NCBI RefSeq assembly: GCF_002968285.2
Contig: NZ_CP134400.1
Location: forward strand, 930,001 to 994,000
DNA length: 64,000 bases
Reading direction: 5' to 3'
DNA from: Mycobacterium sp. ITM-2016-00318
GTDB lineage: Bacteria; Actinomycetota; Actinomycetes; Mycobacteriales; Mycobacteriaceae
In this document: piece after piece, positions 9,283 through 17,368 of the stretch
Layout: every line of letters begins with the position of its first letter
Position numbering within the stretch: position 1 is the first letter of the stretch
Position numbers and translations under genes: made by a program
The notes under the pieces: generated by a model
What the model was told of the DNA's origin: nothing
Seen by the model: only the letters and a program-made list of their open reading frames with translations
The model's database searches: none

Positions 9283-10569
9283 ATGCCGACCCACATTGGA
9301 GTGCTTTTGCCTTGGTCTCGTCGCGTCCGCGCTACCGCCGCAGCAGCTGCCGCCGCGGCGGTGGTGTTGCTTGCCGGAGACGTCGCCGACACCACCCCTC
9401 GTTGTTCGACGCAATGCCAAGTCGCCAGCGCGGCGCAGACCGTCGCCGCGCCTGAACCCAAACCTCCGCAGCCCGCCGCGATCGGCGTCTTCCCCAGGTC
9501 GCAGGCCGCCGATGTCGATCCCGCCGCGCCGGTGTCCGTTGCCGCGTTCAGCGGAAAGATCGACAACGTCGAGATGGTCAACGACTGGGGCGAGACCGTT
9601 CCCGGCGCGCTGACTCCCGGGAGGACCGGCTGGCATCCCACCGAACAGTTGAAGTACGGCCGCACCTACACCATGACCATCGCCGCCCGCGGTCCCGGCG
9701 GCATGCCGACGCGTCAGACATCGAGCTTCACCACCCTGTCGCCCGAGAGCCTGACCAACGTCAACCTCAACACCCTCGCCGGTTTCTCGCTCGTCGACGG
9801 CAACACCTACGGCGTCGGCACCATCATCGAGGCCTACTTCGACGATCCCATCACCGACAAGGTCGCCGCCGAGAAGCGCCTGCACGTCACGTCCAGCGTG
9901 CCCGTCAACGGCTCCTGGAACTGGATCAGCGACTACGAGGCTCACTGGCGACCCGAGAAGTACTGGCCGGCAAACGTTTCCGTAGACGTCACCGCCGATA
10001 TCTACGGCGCAAACCTCGGCGACGGCATGTACGGCGAAGAGAGCAAGCGCGTCTCCTTCAAGATCGGCAACGCACACGTCGCAGTCGCCGACGACAAGAC
10101 CAAACAGGTCAGCGTGTTCGACAACGGCAAGCTTGTCCGCACCATGCCGACCTCGATGGGCAAGGGCGGCACGCAGGTTGTCGGCGGCAGGGAATTGCAC
10201 TTCTGGACGCCGCCGGGCACCTACGCCGTGATGGACAAGGCCAACCCGGTCGTCATGGACTCAACGACCTACGGCTTGACCGGCGGAGCCGGCTACCGGA
10301 CGACCGTCAACTACGCCACCCGCATCAGCATGGACGGCATCTATCTGCACCAGCTGAACGAAACCATATGGGCACAGGGCAACACCAACGTTTCCCACGG
10401 CTGCCTGAATCTCAGCGGCGAAAACGCCCGATGGTTCTTCGATTTCGCACAGCCCGGCGACATCGTCGAGGTGCGTAACACCGGCGGTCCGCCGCTCACC
10501 CTCGACCAGGGCGGCGACTGGTCCGTGCCGTGGGACGAGTGGCGCAAGGGCAGCGCCCTCAACGCCTGA
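9283..10569 (+). CDS. L,D-transpeptidase (YkuD domain), secreted cell-wall cross-linking enzyme
   Basis: 428 aa. Forms 3-3 peptidoglycan cross-links in the periplasm. Signal/anchor segment after a basic run (WSRRVRATAAAAAAAAVVLLAG); then two Ig-like modules (about residues 70-290) and a C-terminal YkuD domain starting near KIGNAHVAVADDKTKQVSVF. Catalytic motif SHGCLNLSGENARWFFD contains the nucleophilic Cys with the preceding YLHQ histidine, spaced as in LdtMt enzymes. There is no obvious lipobox, unlike LdtMt2. Start ATG 9283; upstream codons in the frame overlap the previous gene and are not homologous. Convergent with the yihY gene (7 bp between stops). Confidence 0.93.
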   Translation: MPTHIGVLLPWSRRVRATAAAAAAAAVVLLAGDVADTTPRCSTQCQVASAAQTVAAPEPKPPQPAAIGVFPRSQAADVDPAAPVSVAAFSGKIDNVEMVNDWGETVPGALTPGRTGWHPTEQLKYGRTYTMTIAARGPGGMPTRQTSSFTTLSPESLTNVNLNTLAGFSLVDGNTYGVGTIIEAYFDDPITDKVAAEKRLHVTSSVPVNGSWNWISDYEAHWRPEKYWPANVSVDVTADIYGANLGDGMYGEESKRVSFKIGNAHVAVADDKTKQVSVFDNGKLVRTMPTSMGKGGTQVVGGRELHFWTPPGTYAVMDKANPVVMDSTTYGLTGGAGYRTTVNYATRISMDGIYLHQLNETIWAQGNTNVSHGCLNLSGENARWFFDFAQPGDIVEVRNTGGPPLTLDQGGDWSVPWDEWRKGSALNA

Positions 10570-10576
10570 CGGCCGA

Positions 10577-11563
10577 TCACGCCGCCGTGGCGAAGTCCTT
10601 CGGTTCCGCAGCCAGCGGATCGCCGTGGGCCGGCTCGGGTGAGCCAGCCCGGACCGCCTCCAACTGCGCCCCGAACGCGACACCGAGAAAGATTGCGACC
10701 GAGGACAAGTTGGCCCATAACAGCAAGGCGAAGATGCCGGTCAGCGGTCCGTAGGTCTCACCGAACGAGCCACTGCTGACCACGTAGAGCGCGAGCAGCC
10801 CCGTCAGCAGGAGCCACAACGCCAACGACACCCCTGCCCCGAACGCCAACCACGAGTGCCCCGGCTGCCTGCGGCGCGGCGCGCGCTCGAGAACCACGGT
10901 GAACGAGGCCCACGCCAGGATGACCCCGAGCGGCCAACTGCCGATCGTCCACAGCGTGCTGACCGTGTCGCCCCAGCCGTAGGCCGCCGCGAGCGCCTCG
11001 CCGAGCGCGTCGCCGGCGATGATGACGACGAAGCCGAGCTGCATCAGCAGTCCCGCTGTCATCGCCATCACCAGCGCCCGGCTGTACTTGCGCAGTGCCG
11101 GCCTGTCACGTTCGATGCCGTAGATGCGGTTGGCGCCGCGCTCGATCTGACCCATCGCCGTGGTCAGCGCGACGACTGCGGCGAGCAGTCCAAGCCACAA
11201 CGCGAACTGCCCGCCCGTCACACCCTGATCCCTGGTCCGCTCCGCGGCCTGCTCCACCATGTCGCTCTGATCCCTGCCGGGCAGCACTCCTGCGACCGTC
11301 TGGATGATCACCTGCCCGAGCTTGTCCTGGTGCACCGCGCTCGCCAGGCCGACCAGCGCGATGGTCAACGGAATGAATGACAGGCACAGCTGTAGTGCAA
11401 GCGCCCGCGCGTGGGAGAAGCCGTCTGCATATCGAAAGCGGATGAACGAGTTCTTGACCAGGTTCCAGCGCCCGTACTTCCGCAGCGCGGTCACCGCGTC
11501 GTCGGCGGAGAGTTCGTCGCCCGAGATGCTGATGGTCTCCGGCACTCGAGTAGCGCTGCCCAT
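10577..11563 (-). CDS. YihY/BrkB (YhjD-like) family inner-membrane protein
   Basis: 328 aa with about six hydrophobic segments. Family signatures: RYGRW-type N terminus with FIRFRYADGFSHARALALQ, SFIPLTIALVGLA, the YGIERDRPALRKYSRAL cytoplasmic loop, WASFTVVLERAPRRR and the C-terminal GPLTGIFALLLWANLSSVAIFLG. YihY proteins are often misannotated as ribonuclease BN; in some bacteria YhjD is linked to LPS/lipid export, but no activity is established here. It is transcribed in the same direction as the lipid kinase and PAP2 gene upstream (18 bp gap), suggesting a membrane-lipid operon. Confidence 0.85.
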   Translation of the reverse strand: MGSATRVPETISISGDELSADDAVTALRKYGRWNLVKNSFIRFRYADGFSHARALALQLCLSFIPLTIALVGLASAVHQDKLGQVIIQTVAGVLPGRDQSDMVEQAAERTRDQGVTGGQFALWLGLLAAVVALTTAMGQIERGANRIYGIERDRPALRKYSRALVMAMTAGLLMQLGFVVIIAGDALGEALAAAYGWGDTVSTLWTIGSWPLGVILAWASFTVVLERAPRRRQPGHSWLAFGAGVSLALWLLLTGLLALYVVSSGSFGETYGPLTGIFALLLWANLSSVAIFLGVAFGAQLEAVRAGSPEPAHGDPLAAEPKDFATAA

Positions 11564-11580
11564 CGATTCTCCTTACCCGG

Positions 11581-12474
11581 TTATGCGGCCGCCGACGTCG
11601 ACTGCGGCACACGCAGGACGAGAGCGCCCGGTTCGACGCGGGCGTCGATGCGGCGCCCTTTGGCGATGACCTCTCCGTCGGCTTGACGTGGCACGTCCCG
11701 GTCAGCCTGGATCGAGATCGTCCGTCCCTCAAAGCGTTCCAGGTGCCGGTCATGTTTGCGGTGGCGAGCGATCCGGTATGCCACCCGAATCCAGTCACGA
11801 AGCGTTCGTGGCGCGACGACGACCACGTCGAGCATGCCGTCGTCGGCCGCCGCGTCGGGCAGCAGCTCGAGACCGCCCTCGAGCTCGCCGACGTTTGCGA
11901 CCAACACCGTTCGCGCGTACCGCCGCAGCGGCGGCCCACCGTCGATGGACAACTCCACCCGCATCGCCGGATCCCGCAGGTGCCGAAGCCCGCTGGCCAC
12001 GTAGGCGGGCCAGCCCGCGAAGCGCTTCATGCGTTCTGTGGTGTCCGCCATCATCGCGGCGTCGAAACCCATCCCGGCCATCACCGCGAACGGTTGGCCG
12101 TCGCCGAGACGGCCCAGATCGATCCGGCGATCTTCCCCGTGCAGCGCCGAGGCCAACGCGTCGTCGACCTCCAGTGGGATGCCGAGATTGCGGGCGAGCA
12201 GGTTGCCGCTACCGACGGGAATGATCGCGACCGGAAGGGTGCTGTCGGCGAGTGCACTCAAACACGCCATGACGGTGCCGTCGCCGCCGCAGATCCCGAC
12301 GAGCTGGACGCCAGCGGCGACGGCCGCCTCTGCCATCGCGCGGCCCGGATCCTCGGGAGTCGTCTCCAGCCACAAGGACTCCGACCATCCCGCAGCGCTG
12401 AACGTCTCGTCGATTCGAGTACGTATCTCCGCGACGTCCGATTTGGCCGGGTTGACGATCATCGCCGCGCGCAT
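11581..12474 (-). CDS. Diacylglycerol/lipid kinase catalytic-domain protein (YegS/DagK-like)
   Basis: 297 aa. ATP-dependent lipid kinase fold: N-terminal MIVNPAKSDVAEIR, nucleotide-binding GICGGDGTVMACLSAL, PVGSGNLLARNLGIP and MAGMGFDAAMM, the conserved blocks of the DAGK catalytic family. C-terminal beta-sandwich follows, with QADGEVI near the end. Its ATG overlaps the TGA of the upstream PAP2 phosphatase gene by one base, so kinase and phosphatase are translationally coupled. Substrate unknown: diacylglycerol, phosphatidyl-inositol-type or sphingoid-like lipids are possible. Confidence 0.87.
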   Translation of the reverse strand: MRAAMIVNPAKSDVAEIRTRIDETFSAAGWSESLWLETTPEDPGRAMAEAAVAAGVQLVGICGGDGTVMACLSALADSTLPVAIIPVGSGNLLARNLGIPLEVDDALASALHGEDRRIDLGRLGDGQPFAVMAGMGFDAAMMADTTERMKRFAGWPAYVASGLRHLRDPAMRVELSIDGGPPLRRYARTVLVANVGELEGGLELLPDAAADDGMLDVVVVAPRTLRDWIRVAYRIARHRKHDRHLERFEGRTISIQADRDVPRQADGEVIAKGRRIDARVEPGALVLRVPQSTSAAA

Positions 12475-13187
12475 CAGCCACTCACCAGTCTCTTGTCGGC
12501 GTCGACGACCGCGTGCCGACGGTCACCGGCGTCATGGCTGCGCACGTAGACGATGACGACGCTCAACCAGATCGCGCCGAGTAGCATGCCCGCCAACACG
12601 TCGGTCGGATAGTGCATGCCGCGGTACACGCGGCTCGCCGCGATGGTCAACGGCACTGCCGCGCAGGCGATCACGGCGACGACTGTGAGCCACCGTCGTC
12701 GGCTGTGCCAGATGACGATCGCCGCGACCGATCCGTAGAAGCAGATCGCGGCGGCGGTGTGTCCCGAAGGGAACGATGACGTCGGCGGCGCCTCGTCCAG
12801 GTGCGGCACAGCCGGTCGCGGTCGGTCGATGAACAAGGTCGTCGCCAGGAATGTCGCTGTCTCCCCGACCACCGCGTAGATCACGACCAGCGACTCGCGA
12901 CATCGCCCGAACAACAACCGGAACACCCCGGCTGCGAGCACAGTGAGCACAACGATCGTCGGCGTCGCCGACAACGTGGTGATGATCTGGCTTTCCGAGA
13001 CTTCGTCCAGTTGCCGGTATTCCACCAGCCGTGCCGGAACGCCTGCATCCCACTTGCCCACCGTGGTGGAGGGCAACACGCGGGTGACGAGGTAGCCCAC
13101 CGCAACCATCAGTACGACGAGCCCGACAGCCGGCACCACCAGCCACCGGATGTCTCGTATCAGGCCCCCGACACCTTCCGAGCGCAT
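12474..13187 (-). CDS. PAP2-superfamily membrane lipid phosphatase (copy 1)
   Basis: 237 aa, ATG at 13187 (a TTG two codons earlier is possible). About six transmembrane segments. The acid phosphatase triad motifs are intact: IDRPRPAVPHL (motif 1), PSGHTAAAICFYG (motif 2) and SRVYRGMHYPTDVLAG (motif 3, catalytic His and Asp). Likely dephosphorylates phosphatidate or polyprenyl pyrophosphate on the outer face of the membrane. Coupled to the lipid kinase gene (1-bp overlap) and next to a second PAP2 gene. Confidence 0.87.
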   Translation of the reverse strand: MRSEGVGGLIRDIRWLVVPAVGLVVLMVAVGYLVTRVLPSTTVGKWDAGVPARLVEYRQLDEVSESQIITTLSATPTIVVLTVLAAGVFRLLFGRCRESLVVIYAVVGETATFLATTLFIDRPRPAVPHLDEAPPTSSFPSGHTAAAICFYGSVAAIVIWHSRRRWLTVVAVIACAAVPLTIAASRVYRGMHYPTDVLAGMLLGAIWLSVVIVYVRSHDAGDRRHAVVDADKRLVSG

Positions 13188-13255
13188 GACCAAGAAGTAC
13201 CCCGTTGGCCGTTTGTCTACTCAGCGGTCAAAAAGGGCGGTCGATAAGGCGCAGA

Positions 13256-14005
13256 TCAGCGCACCGGATGCTCGGCGACGCCCACCTCATCGGAATGCTC
13301 GACCGGCTGCCCGGTCTCGCGTCGCCACGCCACGTACGCCGACGTCGTCACGGCCACCCAGCAGACGCCGAGCATGACGCCCGCTACCACATCGCTGAGG
13401 AAGTGAACGCCGAGCACCACCCGCGCCAGTGCGACGACGGCCACGACAAGAGCCGCAGCGGCGACCGCGGCGATACGGCCCCGCCGGGACAGGAATCGCA
13501 GCCCGAGCAGGACGAGAAGGCAGCAGCCGATGGACGCGCCGAGCGCATGGCCCGAGGGGAAGGACAATCCCGGCGCCGCCGAGACCGGATCGGGAAGGAC
13601 GGGCCGCGCCCGCCCGACGATCAGTTTGAGAACGAACCCGAGCCCCGCGCCACCGAACACGGTGACGAGAAGCCATGTCGCATGCCGTCGTTCACCGCGC
13701 ACCAGGTACACCAGCGCAACGACTGCCAGCGCCACCCGAAACACGTTCGGGTCGAACACACGGCTGATGATCTCTGCGGTGCGCACGAGTTCGGGATGGG
13801 CGTCGTCGATCCGGCGGAAGGCCTGTGCGGTGCCCGTGTCGAGGCTGCGCAGCGGCGGCCACCCGGCACGCACCAGCAGGAGCAGCAGCGCGAATCCCGC
13901 TGCAGCGAACAGCGTCCCGATCAGACCCGCGCCGAGCCGCGCGCCGAAACGCTCGTCGGCGGCGGACATGTGACGGTGGACAGGCCGCAGCAGCCCTTGG
14001 GACAT
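13256..14005 (-). CDS. PAP2-superfamily membrane lipid phosphatase (copy 2)
   Basis: 249 aa if started at ATG 14005 (MSQGLLRPVHRHMSAADERF); ATG 13969 (MSAADERF) is an alternative. The long upstream open frame overlaps the divergent permease and is not protein-like. Motifs: VGRARPVLPDP, SFPSGHALGASIG and ARVVLGVHFLSDVVAG, so all three PAP2 motifs are intact. It is only moderately similar to copy 1, with a different N-terminal half, so a recent tandem duplication is unlikely. Both face the same way with 68 bp between them. Confidence 0.85.
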   Translation of the reverse strand: MSQGLLRPVHRHMSAADERFGARLGAGLIGTLFAAAGFALLLLLVRAGWPPLRSLDTGTAQAFRRIDDAHPELVRTAEIISRVFDPNVFRVALAVVALVYLVRGERRHATWLLVTVFGGAGLGFVLKLIVGRARPVLPDPVSAAPGLSFPSGHALGASIGCCLLVLLGLRFLSRRGRIAAVAAAALVVAVVALARVVLGVHFLSDVVAGVMLGVCWVAVTTSAYVAWRRETGQPVEHSDEVGVAEHPVR

Positions 14006-14101
14006 GTGTCTGGTATTCCCGCAACAGCCCTTCGGTATGCCATTCCACAGCCGGTACACGGCCGCAACGGATTGGAAACAAAGCAAATTTAGCTTTGCCG
14101 A

Positions 14102-15761
14102 ATGACTCAGGATGTCAGCAAAGAGCCGGTGAACGAGGTCGTCGTCGCCGACCTCGACACCATGACGGCGACCAAGGAAACGCTCGAGGACTACACGCTG
14201 CGGTTCGCACCGCGCAGTTACCGGAAGTGGTCGACGGGCGTCGTCGGCATCTCCGCGCTCGGCGGTATCGCCTACCTGGCCGACTTCGCGATCGGCGCGA
14301 ACATCGGCATCTCCTACGGCACCACCAACGCGCTGTGGGGGATAGCGATATTCGCCGTCGTCGTCTTCGTCACCGGCTTTCCGCTGGCCTACTACGCCGC
14401 GCGCTACAACATGGACCTCGATCTGATCACCCGCGGAAGCGGGTTCGGGTACTACGGCTCGGTCGTCACGAACGTCATCATGGCGACGTTCACGTTCATC
14501 TTCTTCGCGCTCGAAGGCTCCATCATGGCCCAGGGCCTCGAACGGCCTCGGCATACCGTTGTGGGTCGGCTACGCCGTGTCGACGTTGATCATCTTCCCG
14601 TTGGTGATCTACGGCATGAAAGTGCTGTCCACCCTGCAGGTCTGGACGACACCGCTGTGGCTTGTCCTGATGGTCGCACCGTTGGTCTACCTCGTCGTCA
14701 GCCATCCGGAGTCGGTCAGCCAGTTTTTCGCCTACCAGGGCGAGCAGGGCGCAGGCGGGTTCAACCTCGGATACACGCTGCTCGCCGCGGGAGTCTGCCT
14801 GTCGCTGATCGCTCAGATCGCCGAGCAGATCGACTACCTGCGCTTCATGCCGCCGAAAACGCCTGAGAACAAGCGCAGTTGGTGGACCTGGATGATCCTC
14901 GCCGGGCCGGGCTGGGTGTTCTTCGGCGCCATCAAGCAGGTCGTCGGACTGTTCCTGGCGGTCTATCTGATCGCGAACGTCGCCGACAGCGCTGGCATCG
15001 CCAACCAGCCGGTGCACCAGTTCCTCGAGATCTACGAGAACTTCCTGCCCGGCTGGCTGGCCATGACGCTCGCCGTCGTGCTCGTCGTCATCAGCCAGAT
15101 CAAAATCAACGTCACCAACGCCTACTCGGGATCACTGGCGTGGACGAACTCGTTCACCCGCGTCACCAAGACCTATCCCGGCCGGCTGGTGTTCCTCGGA
15201 TTCAACCTGCTGATCGCGCTGATCCTGATGGAAGCCAACATGTTCGACTTCCTCAACACGATCCTCGGGTTCTACGCCAACTGTGGCATGGCGTGGGTCG
15301 TCGTGGTGGCCTCCGACATCGTCTTCAACAAATACCTGCTGAAGATCTCGCCGCAGGCGCCGGAGTTCCGCCGCGGCATGCTCTACGCGTTCAACCCCGT
15401 CGGCTTCGGCTCGATGCTGATCGCCGCCGGCGTGTCGATCGTCGCGTTCTTCGGCGGCCTGGGCGAAGGCATCCGGCCGTACTCGCCGCTGGTCGCGATC
15501 GTGCTCGGATTGGTGCTGCCGCCGATCTTCGCCATCGCTACGAAAGGTAAGTACTACCTGCGTCGCACCGACGACGGCATCGACCTGCCGATGTACGACG
15601 AACTCGGCAACCCGTCCGGCGAACACCTCAAATGTCATGTCTGCCATCACGATTTCGAACGGCCCGACATGATGAAGTGCGACACGCACGACGCGTTCGT
15701 CTGCTCGCTGTGTCTGAGCACCGACAAGGTCGCCGATCACGTGCTGCCCGCACAGACCTAG
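14102..15761 (+). pseudogene. NCS1 (purine/cytosine permease-like) transporter with C-terminal zinc-binding tail, frameshifted near 14543
   Basis: The first frame (from ATG 14102) encodes MTQDVSKEPVNEVVVADLDT and the first membrane segments to EGSIMAQGLE; the family-like sequence then continues in another frame from GLGIPLWVGYAVSTL to the stop at 15761. The join is at 14540-14546, where one extra or two missing bases explain the break. Reconstructed length is about 552 aa with about 12 membrane segments and the cytosine-permease-like QIKINVTNAYSGSLAWTN. The C-terminal tail (from about 15632) carries a C-x2-C-x11-C-x2-H-x4-C-x2-C array (CHVC, CDTH, CSLC), a zinc-finger-like module unusual for a permease. 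Either a genuine pseudogene or a sequencing indel. Its stop overlaps the convergent FAD-oxidoreductase stop. Confidence 0.8.
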
Positions 15762-16966
15762 CGACGAGCGAAGCCGGGAGCGTGCTGCGGAAATAGCCCG
15801 ACGCCGACGAGGTAGGCCGGGATCGCCGTCAGCTGCGGCGCCCGCTCGATCACCCTCAGCAGCGCCGCCGGAGGAGTCGCCTGACCGCCCTTGAGCACCG
15901 GAGCGAGTACCTGACGGTGCAGCACTCGCTGCAACGTCTGGGTCGCGATGGTCGGCACGATGCGGCGTCGACGGACAGCGGCAAGATCCTTGTCGGTGAG
16001 CCGGCCGGTCCGAAGCGGCTCCGCCAAGTGCTGCGCGGCGGCCACCGCGTCTGCGATCGCCAGGTTGATCCCCACACCGCCGACCGGCGACATCGCATGG
16101 GCGGCATCCCCGATGCACAGCACCCCGTCGTCGTGCCAGCGACTCAAGCGGTCCAGTCGCACGTCGAGGACCTTCACGTCGTCCCATGACGTGATCGCCG
16201 CGGGCGACGTCTCCGGAATCAACTCGGCGAGCTCGTTGTGGAACGCATGGAGTCCCCGTGCCCGCAGCTGCGCATGACTGCCCTTGGGAATGAGGTAGGC
16301 GACCTGGAAGTAGCCTTCGCGGGGAATCATGATCAGCGCGCGCCCGGGTTCGGTGCGCGGGATCAGTGAGTACTGACCGTCCTGCTCCCGCGGCAGCCGG
16401 AACCACATCACGTCGAACGGCACCGGGTATGTGCGGATCGGTAGCCCAGCGTCACGACGCACCACCGACGTGCGGCCGTCGCAGCCCACAACGAGGTTCG
16501 CGCGTAACTCGCCCGGTCCGTCCGGGCCGGTGTAACGCAGACCTGCGACGGCGTCGCCATTCCGCATCAGCCCGGTCGCTTCGGTGTTCATCCGCAGCGT
16601 GAAAGTGGGCTCCGCGCTGGCCGTCTCGGCGATCAGATCGAGAAGATCCCATTGCGGCACCATGGCGACATAAGGGTGGGGCTGTCTCAGCCGACGAAAG
16701 TCGACGAGCGTGTATGTGCGGCCGTCGACGGAGAATTGGCCCCGCTCGACGCGACTCTGCGGGAGTTCGTCGAACCGCGCGAACAGGCCGAGCTCGTCGA
16801 GCAGCCGCATCGTCACCGGGTGCACCGTGTCGCCGCGGAAATCGCGGAGGAAGTCGGCATGCTTCTCCAACACCGTGACCTCGACGCCGGCACGGGCCAG
16901 CATCAGCCCGAGGAACAACCCGGCGGGGCCGCCGCCCACAACGGCACACGTCGTCTTCTCGCTCAC
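15758..16966 (-). CDS. FAD-dependent aromatic-ring hydroxylase-type monooxygenase (PHBH fold)
   Basis: 402 aa, GTG start at 16966. Group A flavoprotein monooxygenase: N-terminal VVGGGPAGLFLGLMLARAGV (dinucleotide GxGxxG), VVGCDGRTSVVR (the DG motif) and CIGDAAHAMSPVGGVGIN (the GD motif that binds FAD ribityl). RGDTVHPVTMRLLDELGL is typical of the UbiH/PHBH branch. There is no C-terminal thioredoxin-like extension. No aromatic catabolic genes lie nearby, so the substrate is not inferable. Stops of this gene and the permease overlap. Confidence 0.87.
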   Translation of the reverse strand: MSEKTTCAVVGGGPAGLFLGLMLARAGVEVTVLEKHADFLRDFRGDTVHPVTMRLLDELGLFARFDELPQSRVERGQFSVDGRTYTLVDFRRLRQPHPYVAMVPQWDLLDLIAETASAEPTFTLRMNTEATGLMRNGDAVAGLRYTGPDGPGELRANLVVGCDGRTSVVRRDAGLPIRTYPVPFDVMWFRLPREQDGQYSLIPRTEPGRALIMIPREGYFQVAYLIPKGSHAQLRARGLHAFHNELAELIPETSPAAITSWDDVKVLDVRLDRLSRWHDDGVLCIGDAAHAMSPVGGVGINLAIADAVAAAQHLAEPLRTGRLTDKDLAAVRRRRIVPTIATQTLQRVLHRQVLAPVLKGGQATPPAALLRVIERAPQLTAIPAYLVGVGLFPQHAPGFARR

Positions 16967-17075
16967 CTTGTCACCTTGTCTCGAAAGGGGTGCATCATGC
17001 CAGTCTCGGGGGTGTCTGTGCAGCGATGCCGCACGTCGCGACTATGAATTCAAGATCACAAATTAGCTCCACGCT

Positions 17076-17104
17076 GTGAGTCAGCTCACGTATGACGCTA
17101 TATT
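17076..17104 (+). promoter_or_regulatory. Candidate promoter/operator of the small membrane protein gene
   Basis: A GTGAG-tcag-CTCAC inverted repeat (17076-17089) is followed by TATATT (17099-17104), a good -10-like hexamer, 29 bp before the ATG at 17134. No convincing -35 is visible, so the palindrome may be an operator. Prediction from sequence only. Confidence 0.35.
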
Positions 17105-17133
17105 GTGTCTGTCGTCACAGCGAAGGGGCTCAC

Positions 17134-17346
17134 ATGCAAACGCACAACGGCGCCATGGTGTCGCAGGTCAGCCAGTCGCGTGCCGCATCGCACGGCCACG
17201 CCCATATGTGGTGGGGTGTGCTGATCGCATTCCTCGGCATCGCGGGCATCGCAGCGGTGGTGGTCTTGGCGATGCTGGGGTTGACGACCGAAGCCCTCAT
17301 CGTCGCCATCTTCACCGGCGCGTTCTTCTCTCGCTGCCTCTGCTGA
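17134..17346 (+). CDS. Small single-span membrane protein, function unknown
   Basis: 70 aa: a polar, His-containing N terminus (MQTHNGAMVSQVSQSRAAS, then HGHAH), followed by a strongly hydrophobic span MWWGVLIAFLGIAGIAAVVV and a second partly hydrophobic stretch ending FFSRCLC. A GAAGGGG Shine-Dalgarno sits 5-10 bp upstream of ATG 17134; an upstream in-frame start at 17092 has no ribosome-binding site. I do not recognise the family. The His-rich head and Cys pair at the tail might bind metal, but that is speculation. Confidence 0.5.
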   Translation: MQTHNGAMVSQVSQSRAASHGHAHMWWGVLIAFLGIAGIAAVVVLAMLGLTTEALIVAIFTGAFFSRCLC

Positions 17347-17368
17347 GGCGGCCGCGCAGGCCGGCAAT

